8,522 nucleotides of DNA from Gemmatimonadales bacterium (GCA_013813675.1 JACCRH010000282.1:1-8522), one strand, 5' to 3'; positions 1-6,256 are shown, numbered from the stretch's first letter. Program-made: numbers and translations. The notes: generated by a model from the letters alone, not told the origin.

Positions 1-2120
1 TAGGCGTCCACCATGGCGCCGTGCGCGCGCAGGGTGCTGGGCTGGGTCGCCACCCAGTTGCGGGCGGTGGTGAGCCCCGCCGCCCGAGCCCGCCGGATCG
101 CCGCCTGCAGGGCGAGGCTGTCCACCAGCGGCCTGCCGCCCGGCCCGGTGGCGAGGGCGAACGAGTCGCTCGCCACCAGGGCATAGTCGGGCTTGGTCTG
201 GGCGGCCTTGCCGAGCATCGACTGAACGTGGTCGTAGGCCAGCGCGTAGTCGGGATCGAGGTCGAGGGTCCGCCGGAAGGCGCGGATCGCCTGGGTGAAG
301 GCCGGCGCCTCGTCGGGCCCCGCGGTGTCGTGGAACCAGGTCTCCCCCAGCCCATACCACGCGTCCGCGTCTCCGGCGTCGCGGGTCAGCAGACGCTGGT
401 AGAGATCGCGGGCCTCGGCGAACTCTCCTCCGATGAACGCGCGGTAGGCGTTGATGACGGTGCGGTCGTGCTCGGGAAGATTGCCCGACAGCGCGGTGGC
501 CCGGACGATCGCCCGGTCGGCCACGGAGTCGTCGATGCCGGCCAGCCAGCCGCGGGTGAGGGCGAGCTTGTAATAGGCGAGGCCGAAGCTGGAGTCGATC
601 ACCAGCGCGCGGCTCAGGTCCCGTTCCGCCCCCGCCAAGTCCCAGCGGTTGAGCTGGTCTACCCCGGTGAGATAGGCGCGGTAGGCCTCGAGCGACTGGC
701 TGGTGGACCGGGCGAGCCCGAGGGGCAGGTCGGTCGGCGCGCCGGAGAGGTCGAGCAGCTTGGCCGCGAGCTGGTCGAAGAGCGACCGGGCATCCTCGCC
801 GGCCCGGTCGTCCACCCGCGCGATGCTCACCCGGGTGCCGCTGGCGACGTCGTAGACCCGGGCGGCCAGGTGCAGCGAGTCGCCCGCCCGGGCGAAGTCC
901 CCCAGCACCACGGTCCAGACGCCGGCGTCGCGCGCCAGCCGCCGCGCCATGTCGAGGCCGATGTCCTGGGCCGGCTCCAGCTCGTGCTGTCCCAGAAGGT
1001 CGTGGAGCCGCCCCTGGTCCACCACCGTGAGGTCGTTCCACTGGGACAGGTTGAGTCCCAGCATGCTGACGCTACCGTCCCGCATCCAGTCGACCGCCGG
1101 ATCGTTCCGCAGATTGTCGAAGGGCAGGACGAGAATCGAATGCCGGGGGTTCACGCCGGAGGGCGGGCCGTCGCTTCGCCGCGCCAGGCCTACCGACGCG
1201 CCCAGCGCCGCGAGCGCCACCGCTGCAGCGGCCAGGGCGATGCCGCGCCGCCCGGCTTGCCTGGGGGGCAACGCCCGCTCGCCCATCACCGCTTGGCGCA
1301 GCTCCTCGCCGGTCTGCCAGCGCTCGGCGGGGTGTTTCTCCAGCGCCTTCATCACCGCGCCCGCCAGCGAACGGGGACAGTCGAGCCGGACCCGCTCGAT
1401 CGGGGTGGGGCGCTCGGCGATGTGCTTGGAGACCACCACCCGGTTGGCGCCCTGGAACGGCGGGTGGCCGGCCAGCATCTCGTACGCCACCACGCCGAGG
1501 GCGTAGATGTCGCTCCGGGTGTCCACCTCCTCACCCGACGCCTGCTCCGGACTCATATAGCTCGGCGTGCCCACTGCGACCCCCTGCCCCGTGCTGGAGG
1601 CACCGTCGGCCGCCATCGCGCGGGCGATGCCGAAGTCGGCCAGGAGTGCCCGGCCGGTGCCCGTCTCGAGCAGCACGTTCTCCGGCTTCACGTCGCGGTG
1701 CACCACCCCCGCGCGGCCGGCCGCGTCGAGCGCCGCGGCGAGATCGGCCACGATCCGTGTCACCTGGTCCAGGGGGAGGGGTCCGCCGCGGCTCAGCCGC
1801 TGGCGCAGGCTCTCCCCCTCGACTTGGTCCATGACGTAGTAGAGGAGGTCCTTGGCGGTGCCGGCGGTGTGGACGGCGACGATGCCGGGATGGCGAAGCC
1901 GGGCGATGGTGCGCGCTTCGGCCAGGAAGCGGCGGACGATGGAGGGGTGCGCCGCGAGCTCGGGATGGACCACCTTGATCGCCACCCGGCGGTCGAGCGT
2001 GGTGTCGGTGGCGAGGAAGACCACCCCCATGCCTCCCCGGCCCAGCTCGCGCTCCAGCCGGTACTGCGGCTCCAGGGCGCCTTGCAGGGCCTCGAAGGGG
2101 TCGAGCGTCGGGTGGCTCAT
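1..2120 (-). CDS. Membrane-anchored Ser/Thr protein kinase with TolB-like and TPR sensor region (C-terminus cut by window edge)
   Basis: This is a Hanks-type (PknB-like) kinase that would phosphorylate proteins on Ser/Thr from the inner face of the membrane. Reading the minus strand from ATG at 2120 gives 706 residues with no stop before the window edge, so the C-terminus is missing. The kinase domain spans about residues 20-280. It has the glycine loop GRGGMG (27-32), catalytic Lys49 in VAIK, alpha-C Glu68, the loop HRDVKPEN (141-148; an RD kinase), DFG (162-164) and GTPSYMSPEQ (184-193), so it should be active. A single hydrophobic segment (about 292-313) follows. Residues 327-458 start with SILVLPFDNL and resemble a TolB/FlgO-like domain; TPR-like helices follow (about 476-510, 555-583, 605-640). 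The C-terminal half is probably periplasmic. The Shine-Dalgarno sequence is weak; the start is chosen because the kinase fold begins about 20 residues later. It is divergent from the AraC-type regulator. Confidence 0.95.
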   Translation of the reverse strand, partial: MSHPTLDPFEALQGALEPQYRLERELGRGGMGVVFLATDTTLDRRVAIKVVHPELAAHPSIVRRFLAEARTIARLRHPGIVAVHTAGTAKDLLYYVMDQVEGESLRQRLSRGGPLPLDQVTRIVADLAAALDAAGRAGVVHRDVKPENVLLETGTGRALLADFGIARAMAADGASSTGQGVAVGTPSYMSPEQASGEEVDTRSDIYALGVVAYEMLAGHPPFQGANRVVVSKHIAERPTPIERVRLDCPRSLAGAVMKALEKHPAERWQTGEELRQAVMGERALPPRQAGRRGIALAAAAVALAALGASVGLARRSDGPPSGVNPRHSILVLPFDNLRNDPAVDWMRDGSVSMLGLNLSQWNDLTVVDQGRLHDLLGQHELEPAQDIGLDMARRLARDAGVWTVVLGDFARAGDSLHLAARVYDVASGTRVSIARVDDRAGEDARSLFDQLAAKLLDLSGAPTDLPLGLARSTSQSLEAYRAYLTGVDQLNRWDLAGAERDLSRALVIDSSFGLAYYKLALTRGWLAGIDDSVADRAIVRATALSGNLPEHDRTVINAYRAFIGGEFAEARDLYQRLLTRDAGDADAWYGLGETWFHDTAGPDEAPAFTQAIRAFRRTLDLDPDYALAYDHVQSMLGKAAQTKPDYALVASDSFALATGPGGRPLVDSLALQAAIRRARAAGLTTARNWVATQPSTLRAHGAMVDA

Positions 2121-2149
2121 GCGAAGACCGGTCGAGAGGACGGGTCAGG

Positions 2150-2155
2150 AATATA
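2150..2155 (-). promoter_or_regulatory. Possible -10 element for the kinase gene
   Basis: The minus strand reads TATATT here, an AT-rich hexamer in otherwise GC-rich DNA, about 30 nt before the kinase start codon. This would give a leader of about 22 nt. I see no convincing -35 at 16-18 nt spacing, so it is only a candidate. Confidence 0.25.
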
Positions 2156-2224
2156 CCGAGCCGGCGTCACGTTGGATGCACTCCTGCCGAAAAACGTCGC
2201 GCTGGGCGGTGTTTCAGGATGTAT

Positions 2225-2237
2225 CGGGTTGAACCCG
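2225..2237. promoter_or_regulatory. Perfect palindrome in the kinase/AraC divergent region, candidate operator
   Basis: CGGGTT-G-AACCCG is a perfect 6-bp inverted repeat around one central base. It lies 61 bp before the AraC-type start and about 90 bp before the kinase start. A TTGACG hexamer (2240-2245, plus) that could be a -35 follows directly, although no good -10 is visible at the right distance. The position suits an operator for the AraC-type protein or another regulator; this is inference. Confidence 0.35.
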
Positions 2238-2286
2238 GATTGACGTGCCGAGCCCATCCTCTTGCACCACTGCTCGCACCACCGCC

Positions 2287-2292
2287 AGGAGG
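2287..2292 (+). promoter_or_regulatory. Ribosome binding site fixing the AraC-type start
   Basis: AGGAGG lies 5 nt before ATG 2298. It favours this ATG over the upstream in-frame TTG at 2262, whose extra residues (histidine-rich, partly encoded by the binding site itself) look non-coding. Confidence 0.85.
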
Positions 2293-2297
2293 ATCCC

Positions 2298-3146
2298 ATG
2301 CCCGCCGCCGCGCTTCCTTCCACCACCGTCGCCGCGGTGCTCCTCCCCGGCGAGCGGCTCCGGGTGGATGCGGCGGGCAACGGGTGTTTCGCAGTGGTCC
2401 ACCGGGACTCGGTGCCCGATGCGGTCCGCGTGGTGCGCGAGCGGGCGGTGGACGCGGTGCTGCTGTCGGTACATCGCTGCCAGCCGGACCAGGTCGAGGC
2501 GGTGCGGCACCTGGTGCGGGAGTTTCCCGGCATTCCCACGGTCGCCCTGGTTTCCCAGCACGATCCCTCCTCCACCGAAATGCTGCTCCGGCTGGGCGCC
2601 TCGGGCGTGCAGCAGGTGGTGGACGTCACCTCGCCGACCGGGTGGAACCGGCTGCGGCAGGTGGTCGGCCAACCGGCGACTCGGGCGGTCTCCCGGATTC
2701 AGGGGCCCATCCTGACCGCCCTGGCCGATTCCCCGGGCGACGCCCGGCTCTTCGTCGAAGCGATGATCCGCCTCGCGCCCGACACGCCGACGGTCACGGC
2801 GCTCGCCGAGCGGCTGTACGTTCGGCCGAGCACGCTGATGTCGCGCTTCGCCCGGGCCGGACTTCCGTCACCCAAAAACTACCTGTCGGCCATTCGCCTG
2901 CTCCACGCCGCGTACCTCTTCGAGGCCTCCGGACTCTCGGTCGCCGACGTCGCGTATCGGCTGGAGTACTCGTCTCCCCAGAGCTTCGGCCGGCACCTTC
3001 GCGCCATGCTCGGGGTGACGGCGCTCGAATTCCGGCGGCGATTTCCATTCCCGGTCGCGTTGGAGCGGTTCGTGGAGTTGATGGTGGAGCCGTATCGCGA
3101 GGTGTGGCGCGATTTTCATCCGGTAGCGGGGGTTCAAATAGGATGA
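2298..3146 (+). CDS. AraC-type transcriptional regulator with degenerate receiver-like N-terminal domain
   Basis: This is a 282-residue DNA-binding regulator. The C-terminal AraC/XylS module (about 160-250) holds two helix-turn-helix units: the first around TVTALAERLYVRPSTLMSRF (165-184), the second around SVADVAYRLEYSSPQSFGRHL (214-234). The second has the usual A-Y-xx-GF/EY-xx-xSxF spacing of the family. The N-terminal 120 residues alternate hydrophobic strands and helices like a response-regulator receiver: VDAVLLSV (51-58), FPGIPTVALVSQHDP (76-90) and LRLGASGVQQVV (98-108). The position where the phosphorylated Asp would be expected is Ser57, the N-terminal acidic pair is absent, and the late Lys is not evident. 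If the fold assignment is right, it cannot be phosphorylated in the normal way. It is the only plus-strand gene and is divergent from the kinase, which may be its upstream signal or its target; that link is inference. Targets are unknown. Confidence 0.88.
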   Translation: MPAAALPSTTVAAVLLPGERLRVDAAGNGCFAVVHRDSVPDAVRVVRERAVDAVLLSVHRCQPDQVEAVRHLVREFPGIPTVALVSQHDPSSTEMLLRLGASGVQQVVDVTSPTGWNRLRQVVGQPATRAVSRIQGPILTALADSPGDARLFVEAMIRLAPDTPTVTALAERLYVRPSTLMSRFARAGLPSPKNYLSAIRLLHAAYLFEASGLSVADVAYRLEYSSPQSFGRHLRAMLGVTALEFRRRFPFPVALERFVELMVEPYREVWRDFHPVAGVQIG

Positions 3147-3294
3147 GAGACCCATCCAGATTACTGACCGTCAACCCGATCGACCGATTGGCACCACCCC
3201 TCGTCGCTCGGCGGGGCTCAGCTCTGAGGATCGGGGGCAAGGTCCCTCGCTCCGCTCGGGATGAAGTACCTCTCTCCCTCTCTCCCATTTCCAG
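3147..3294. other. Convergent intergenic spacer
   Basis: This stretch separates the ends of the AraC-type gene and the P1 peptidase gene. It contains a small 5-bp inverted repeat (CTCAG-CT-CTGAG, 3217-3228), a probable dispersed repeat (3241-3264) and a pyrimidine-rich tract of repeated CTCTCTCC units (about 3270-3286). I see no classical terminator with a T-run on either strand. Confidence 0.6.
3241..3264. repeat. Probable dispersed intergenic repeat (translates as S-R-A-E-R-G on the minus strand)
   Basis: The minus strand reads TCATCCCGAGCGGAGCGAGG and continues GACC. Sequences of the form TCATCCCGAGCG(G/A)AGCGAGGGA are, from my knowledge of environmental genomes, scattered in intergenic DNA and often appear in spurious ORFs as S-R-A-E-R-G or I-P-S-G-A-R-D-L. 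Only one copy is in this window, so repetition cannot be shown here. Confidence 0.45.
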
Positions 3295-4509
3295 CTACCT
3301 CTTCAGACGTCCGTACTTCCGAAGCACTTCCTTGAGTCGATCGTGCGGCAACGCCGGCACCATGTACCCGTCGGCCCCCCGCATTGTCTTCGCGGCGAGC
3401 ATCGCGTTGATGATCGCCTCCTCCGTCGCCTGTACCGTCGCCTCGTATACCGGGTCGATCCGCTCCTCGCCCAGCATCCGAACCGGCCGGATGCCCCGTT
3501 CGCCGGGCTCTCCGGTGCTGGCGGTGGAAAAGGCGATGAAGAGATCGCCCGATCCTGCCCCCGCGATCCCGCCCATCCGCCCGATGCCGAGCGCGGCCCG
3601 GCGCGCCACCCGGCGAAGCTGGTGCGGCAGCAGCGGGGCGTCGGTCGCGACCACCGCGATGATGGAGCCGGCATCCTTCTTCTCCGCACCGGTGGCCCCG
3701 ACTGGACACCGCTCCGCCGCTCGCGCCGAGTCGAGCTGAGGTCCCTCGTAGCACTCGATGGGCTCCGTGATCTCCTGCCCCACCGGCACGCCGGCGATCC
3801 GGAGCAGCCGGCGCTGGCCGAAATTGCACTGCACCAGCACGCCCACGGTGAACCCGCCGGCCCGGTCGGACAGCTTCCGGCTCGCGGTGCCGATCCCTCC
3901 CTTCCAGCCCAGGCAGATCATCCCGGTACCCCCGCCCACGTTTCCCTCGGGCACCAGGCCGGGCGCCGCGCTCTCCAGCGCCCGGAAGGTGTGCTCCTTG
4001 GTGACATGGAAGCCGTAGATGTCGCTCAGGTCTCCGTCCCAGGTTTCGGCGACGACCGGGAGGCAGCAGTTGAACGCGTCGGCGAGGCGGGTGCGACCCC
4101 ATTCGATCACCGCGTCGCGCACCGTGCCGACGCTGTTGGTGTTGGTGATGGTGATCGGATACACCAGCAGCCCATAGTCGTCGATCCAGGCCGTGCCGGT
4201 CATCTCACCGTTGCCGTTGAGGCTGAACCATCCGGCGAACACCGGGGCAAGATCGCGCTTGCCTCGGGGGAAGACGGCGGTCACGCCGGTGCGCACCGGG
4301 CCTTTGCCCACCACCAGCTTCCCCGCTCCCCGCACCAGGGTCAGATGCCCCACCGTCACCCCAGGCACGTCGGTGATCGCGTCCAGCGGGCCGGCCGCTC
4401 CCTCCAGCGGGATGCCGATGTCGCGTGCCCGCTCGGGCGTGACCTGCGCGGCGGATGGCGCCGGGCTGAGCAGCGTCAGCAGTGCCACGGAGGCAAGTCC
4501 GGTCTTCAC
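3295..4509 (-). CDS. Secreted P1 family peptidase (DmpA/BapA-like, MEROPS S58)
   Basis: Members of this family are Ntn-fold aminopeptidases/esterases that release N-terminal residues, including D- or beta-residues, and mature by self-cleavage before the nucleophilic Ser. The 404-residue product has the family signature DAGSIIAVVATDAPLLPHQL (279-298). The expected cleavage is Gly281-Ser282, with Ser282 as nucleophile. VLVQCNFG (224-231, Asn229) and GSGDLFIAFSTA (319-330) also match, so it should be active. The GTG start at 4509 is chosen because it gives a signal peptide (basic MKTG, hydrophobic core, SAAQ near residue 22) and has GGAG 8 nt upstream. Longer in-frame starts run into the DinB gene. 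The enzyme is probably periplasmic or secreted. It starts 44 bp after the DinB stop on the same strand, so both are likely one transcript. Substrate unknown. Confidence 0.92.
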   Translation of the reverse strand: MKTGLASVALLTLLSPAPSAAQVTPERARDIGIPLEGAAGPLDAITDVPGVTVGHLTLVRGAGKLVVGKGPVRTGVTAVFPRGKRDLAPVFAGWFSLNGNGEMTGTAWIDDYGLLVYPITITNTNSVGTVRDAVIEWGRTRLADAFNCCLPVVAETWDGDLSDIYGFHVTKEHTFRALESAAPGLVPEGNVGGGTGMICLGWKGGIGTASRKLSDRAGGFTVGVLVQCNFGQRRLLRIAGVPVGQEITEPIECYEGPQLDSARAAERCPVGATGAEKKDAGSIIAVVATDAPLLPHQLRRVARRAALGIGRMGGIAGAGSGDLFIAFSTASTGEPGERGIRPVRMLGEERIDPVYEATVQATEEAIINAMLAAKTMRGADGYMVPALPHDRLKEVLRKYGRLKR

Positions 4510-4553
4510 CAGGGTGACTCCGAGGTCGAGGATGGTGCGCGACGGCGATCCGC

Positions 4554-5084
4554 TCAGCTCCAGCCCATCCGGTCGCGGAGCCGGGTGACGTGCGCGGTGT
4601 GGTGCTGGCCGTGCCAGGCATACATGGCCAGGACTTCGTCGAGCGACCATTCCCGGCCGTGCTCCGGGTGCAGGAAGGTGAGCGCCCAATCCTCGGGGCC
4701 GAGGCTCTGGAGGAGGGGCACCCACCGGCGGTGCAGCGCCTCGAGCAGCGCGAGCGAGATCTCCACCGGCCCGGTGCGCGCGTCGGGCAGCTCGGCCCAG
4801 CGGTGCTCCAGGTAGGGCTTGATCGTCGGGGTCGGCTCGGTCAGCGCGAGACGAAAACGGGTGTAGGCGTTGAGGTGGCTGTCGGGGAGGTGGTGAACCA
4901 CCTGGCGCACCGTCCAGCCGCCGTCTCGATACGGCGTGTCGAGTTGGGCGTCGGTCAGTCCGGCGGCAGCCTTCCGCAGGTTGGCCGGTGCCTCGGCGAT
5001 GCTGGCGATACAGTCCAGCCGCCGTTCGGGCGTCTGTGGGCCCTGATAGGCGAACGGGCCGATGGGATAGCGAGGGTCTTGCAT
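4554..5084 (-). CDS. DinB/YfiT-like four-helix metal-binding protein (bacillithiol transferase-like family)
   Basis: This 176-residue protein resembles Bacillus YfiT of the DinB superfamily. That superfamily comprises four-helix-bundle proteins with a three-His metal site, several of which are thiol S-transferases or detoxification enzymes. The opening YPIGPF (6-11), WTVRQVVHHLPDSH (57-70) and YAWHGQHHTAH (155-165) match that subfamily over its full length. The likely metal ligands are His65, His158 and His162, from the spacing I recall for YfiT. The start at 5084 has GGAG 5 nt upstream; a longer in-frame extension is arginine-rich and looks non-coding. It is the first gene of a two-gene unit with the P1 peptidase. 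Whether the thiol co-substrate is bacillithiol or another thiol cannot be told from the sequence. The family assignment is firm; the reaction is inferred. Confidence 0.9.
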   Translation of the reverse strand: MQDPRYPIGPFAYQGPQTPERRLDCIASIAEAPANLRKAAAGLTDAQLDTPYRDGGWTVRQVVHHLPDSHLNAYTRFRLALTEPTPTIKPYLEHRWAELPDARTGPVEISLALLEALHRRWVPLLQSLGPEDWALTFLHPEHGREWSLDEVLAMYAWHGQHHTAHVTRLRDRMGWS

Positions 5085-5161
5085 GGTGCTCCGCCGTAGC
5101 CGGGTCGCAGGAAAGCTACGGCGTGTGGTCCCCCGCGCGCATCTCTCCCCGCGCGCCGGAC

Positions 5162-5404
5162 TTACGATTCGTCGGCGCGATCCTCCACCCGCCGCCGGGG
5201 ATTGGCCCGGGGTGGGTCCTGCGCCCCGCCCCGGAACTCGAAGTGCGACTCCTGCAGTGCGCGCTCCATCGGGTCCGAGGCCATCTGTTGGAGAAGGTAG
5301 CGCGCCAGCACTACCTCCACGATCCGCGAGGCGGGCTCCCACTGGCCGGGGATCAACTCGGGGTACACGTGGGCGAATTCGGGGCGAAGGCGGGCTTGCC
5401 GCAT
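5162..5404 (-). CDS. Small protein of unknown function (80 aa)
   Basis: I do not recognise a named family. The first 60 residues look like a compact soluble domain: MRQARLRPEFAHVYPELIPG, then WEPASRIVEVVLARYLLQQ (22-40), which could form an amphipathic helix, then HFEFRGG (54-60). The last 20 residues are Arg/Asp/Pro-rich and probably disordered. There is no signal peptide, membrane segment or Cys. Codon use (G/C in third positions) and residue composition look like a real gene, and no better ORF overlaps it. The binding site is weak (CAGGC directly before ATG). A TAGATT hexamer on the minus strand 6 nt before the ATG suggests a leaderless or nearly leaderless message. It lies 77 bp upstream of the DinB start on the same strand, so it may share a transcript with the DinB-peptidase pair. 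Confidence 0.65.
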   Translation of the reverse strand: MRQARLRPEFAHVYPELIPGQWEPASRIVEVVLARYLLQQMASDPMERALQESHFEFRGGAQDPPRANPRRRVEDRADES

Positions 5405-5410
5405 GCCTGC

Positions 5411-5416
5411 AATCTA
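5411..5416 (-). promoter_or_regulatory. Possible -10 element for the small-protein gene (leaderless arrangement)
   Basis: The minus strand reads TAGATT (4 of 6 with TATAAT) and ends 6 nt before ATG 5404, so initiation would fall at or next to the start codon. TTGCTC (5437-5432) upstream is a poor -35 with a 15-nt spacer. Confidence 0.25.
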
Positions 5417-5489
5417 GCCGCCGCGGGGCCGGAGCAACCTTTCCGGCGCCGCCGGCATCTCAAAGGGTGCAACACCACTGCAGTAAACC

Positions 5490-5529
5490 GGTCCCCGGGG
5501 TCGCGGCCAGCAGTACGATCCCGGGGACC
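5490..5529. terminator. Long hairpin downstream of the M24 remnant
   Basis: GGTCCCCGGG (5490-5499) and CCCGGGGACC (5520-5529) are a perfect 10-bp inverted repeat. On the plus strand the stem extends by a G-U and two more pairs to 13 bp, with a 14-nt loop. It lies 40 nt beyond the minus-strand stop at 5569 and is followed on that strand only by a short GGTTTAC, so it is at best a weak intrinsic terminator for the lipoprotein/remnant transcript. It may instead be a relic of mobile or repeated DNA. Confidence 0.45.
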
Positions 5530-5568
5530 ACCTCTGTCCACCAACAGCGTTCACGCTTTTCTTAGGGT

Positions 5569-5742
5569 CTACCGCCTCACCGGGGTCGAATTGACCCCCT
5601 TCTCCTTAATGAGCGCGTAGAGCGGATCCAGATCGGCCGGCACCGCCGCGGTCACGTTCTCCGGGCCTTTGTCGGTGAGGACAACCGTGTCCTCCAACCG
5701 GATGTGGATTTTCCGCTCGGGGAACTGCAGGATGACCGGGGC
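5569..5742 (-). pseudogene. Remnant of the C-terminus of an M24 (Xaa-Pro) aminopeptidase
   Basis: The minus strand encodes about 57 residues that match the end of M24 'pita-bread' metallopeptidases. They contain LQFPERKIHIRLEDTVVLTD, then PENVTAAVPADLDPLYALIKEKG, up to a TAG at 5571-5569. In the family the R-(I/L)-E-D-T segment carries the last metal-binding Glu and is followed by ENLT/ENVT and a P-x-E/D-I/L helix. Everything N-terminal (creatinase domain, HGxGH, the other metal ligands) is missing. The preceding APVILQFPE may be a decayed form of the usual EPGxYxPE, losing one metal ligand. There is no start codon or binding site. The segment begins exactly where the lipoprotein gene ends, in a different frame. 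It is best read as a decayed gene tail left by a deletion or replacement; a full-length copy may exist elsewhere in the genome. Confidence 0.65.
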
Positions 5743-6212
5743 TACGCTCGCCGCTCGTCGCAGCGCACGTCGCGGATGCCGCCGGGCTCCAGCCGCAGCC
5801 GGGTGAAGATCTGGCTCATGGTGACGGTGCGATAGGCGCAGACGAGCGGCGTGCGGCGCAGCCGGAAGAGCACGACACATTGCCGCATGCTGCACTGCAC
5901 GGTAGCCGCGTCGCGCTCCAGGCTGCCGCCCCGGGTGGCCAGTAGGCGCGGCCACGTACCCAGCTCGCCCATTTCGAGCACCCACCGGGTGGAATCCTCG
6001 GTGGCCGGCAGGTCGGTATAGCCGTTCTGCTGCACGAACGCCTCGGCGCATCGGCGGGCCATGTCGTCCATGTCCTCGCTGAGGTCGCGGGTCAGTAGGC
6101 AGCGCTGGGGGTCCGCACGCAGCCAGGGGGCAACCTGGTCAGGCTCCCGGATCGCGGGCGCGCCACAGGCGGAGACGAACAGGAGAAGGAAGAAGAGAAT
6201 GCGGCCCAGCAT
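5742..6212 (-). CDS. Cysteine-rich lipoprotein of unknown function
   Basis: The 156-residue product starts MLGRILFFLLLFVSAC, a lipoprotein signal peptide with lipobox VSAC and lipidated Cys16, so it should be anchored to a membrane facing the periplasm. The mature part (140 residues) has six further Cys (38, 55, 107, 112, 125, 151), an even number that fits three disulfides in an oxidising compartment. It also has a segment DMDDMARRCAEAFVQQNGY (48-65). I do not recognise a family; weakly similar lipoproteins with an N-terminal CAEAFV-xx-xGY segment come to mind for this kind of genome, but I cannot name one. The start is ATG 6212 with AGAGG 5 nt upstream; an earlier in-frame ATG (6293) would bury the signal peptide and is rejected. 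It follows the glycosyltransferase by 87 bp on the same strand, but a hairpin lies between. The stop abuts the M24 remnant. Confidence 0.78.
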   Translation of the reverse strand: MLGRILFFLLLFVSACGAPAIREPDQVAPWLRADPQRCLLTRDLSEDMDDMARRCAEAFVQQNGYTDLPATEDSTRWVLEMGELGTWPRLLATRGGSLERDAATVQCSMRQCVVLFRLRRTPLVCAYRTVTMSQIFTRLRLEPGGIRDVRCDERRA

Positions 6213-6245
6213 CGTGCCTCTGCGGGTGCTGTCATCGAAAGTAAC

Positions 6246-6256
6246 GCGAAATTCGC
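6246..6256. promoter_or_regulatory. Short palindrome upstream of the lipoprotein gene
   Basis: GCGAA-A-TTCGC is a perfect 5-bp inverted repeat around one base, 34-44 nt before the lipoprotein start codon. It overlaps the outer arm of the neighbouring hairpin by two bases, so the two structures compete. It could be an operator or chance; the low GC of its centre stands out locally. Confidence 0.25.

Noticed and set aside
21..2243. 740-residue open frame on the plus strand
   Set aside because: It is the antisense shadow of the kinase gene. Its product is Arg/Gly/Pro/Val-rich with no domain, while the opposite strand carries every kinase motif in order.
2219..3739. 506-residue open frame on the plus strand over the AraC-type gene and the P1 peptidase end
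   Set aside because: It crosses two real genes and the spacer in the wrong frame, with low-complexity composition and no binding site.
4510..4725. N-terminal extension of the P1 peptidase
   Set aside because: It overlaps the DinB gene, is Pro/Arg-rich and would place the signal peptide internally.
3343..4815. 490-residue open frame on the plus strand
   Set aside because: It lies antisense to the P1 peptidase and DinB genes, both of which have family signatures; this frame has none.
5131..5157. Two direct copies of CCCCGCGCGC at 16-bp spacing, also self-complementary
   Set aside because: Such runs are expected by chance at this GC content; too short to call a repeat or terminator.
5428..5447. 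6-bp inverted repeat GCCGGA/TCCGGC upstream of the small protein
   Set aside because: Short, GC-rich and without a T-run or clear position relative to a promoter; chance is likely.
5546..5562. Small hairpin AGCG-TTCA-CGCT followed by TTTTCTT on the plus strand
   Set aside because: It looks like a tiny intrinsic terminator, but the stem is only 4 bp (or 5 bp with a 2-nt loop) and no plus-strand gene precedes it.
5743..6051. Upstream part of the frame that contains the M24 remnant
   Set aside because: These residues are an out-of-frame shadow of the lipoprotein gene; only the last 57 or so resemble a peptidase.
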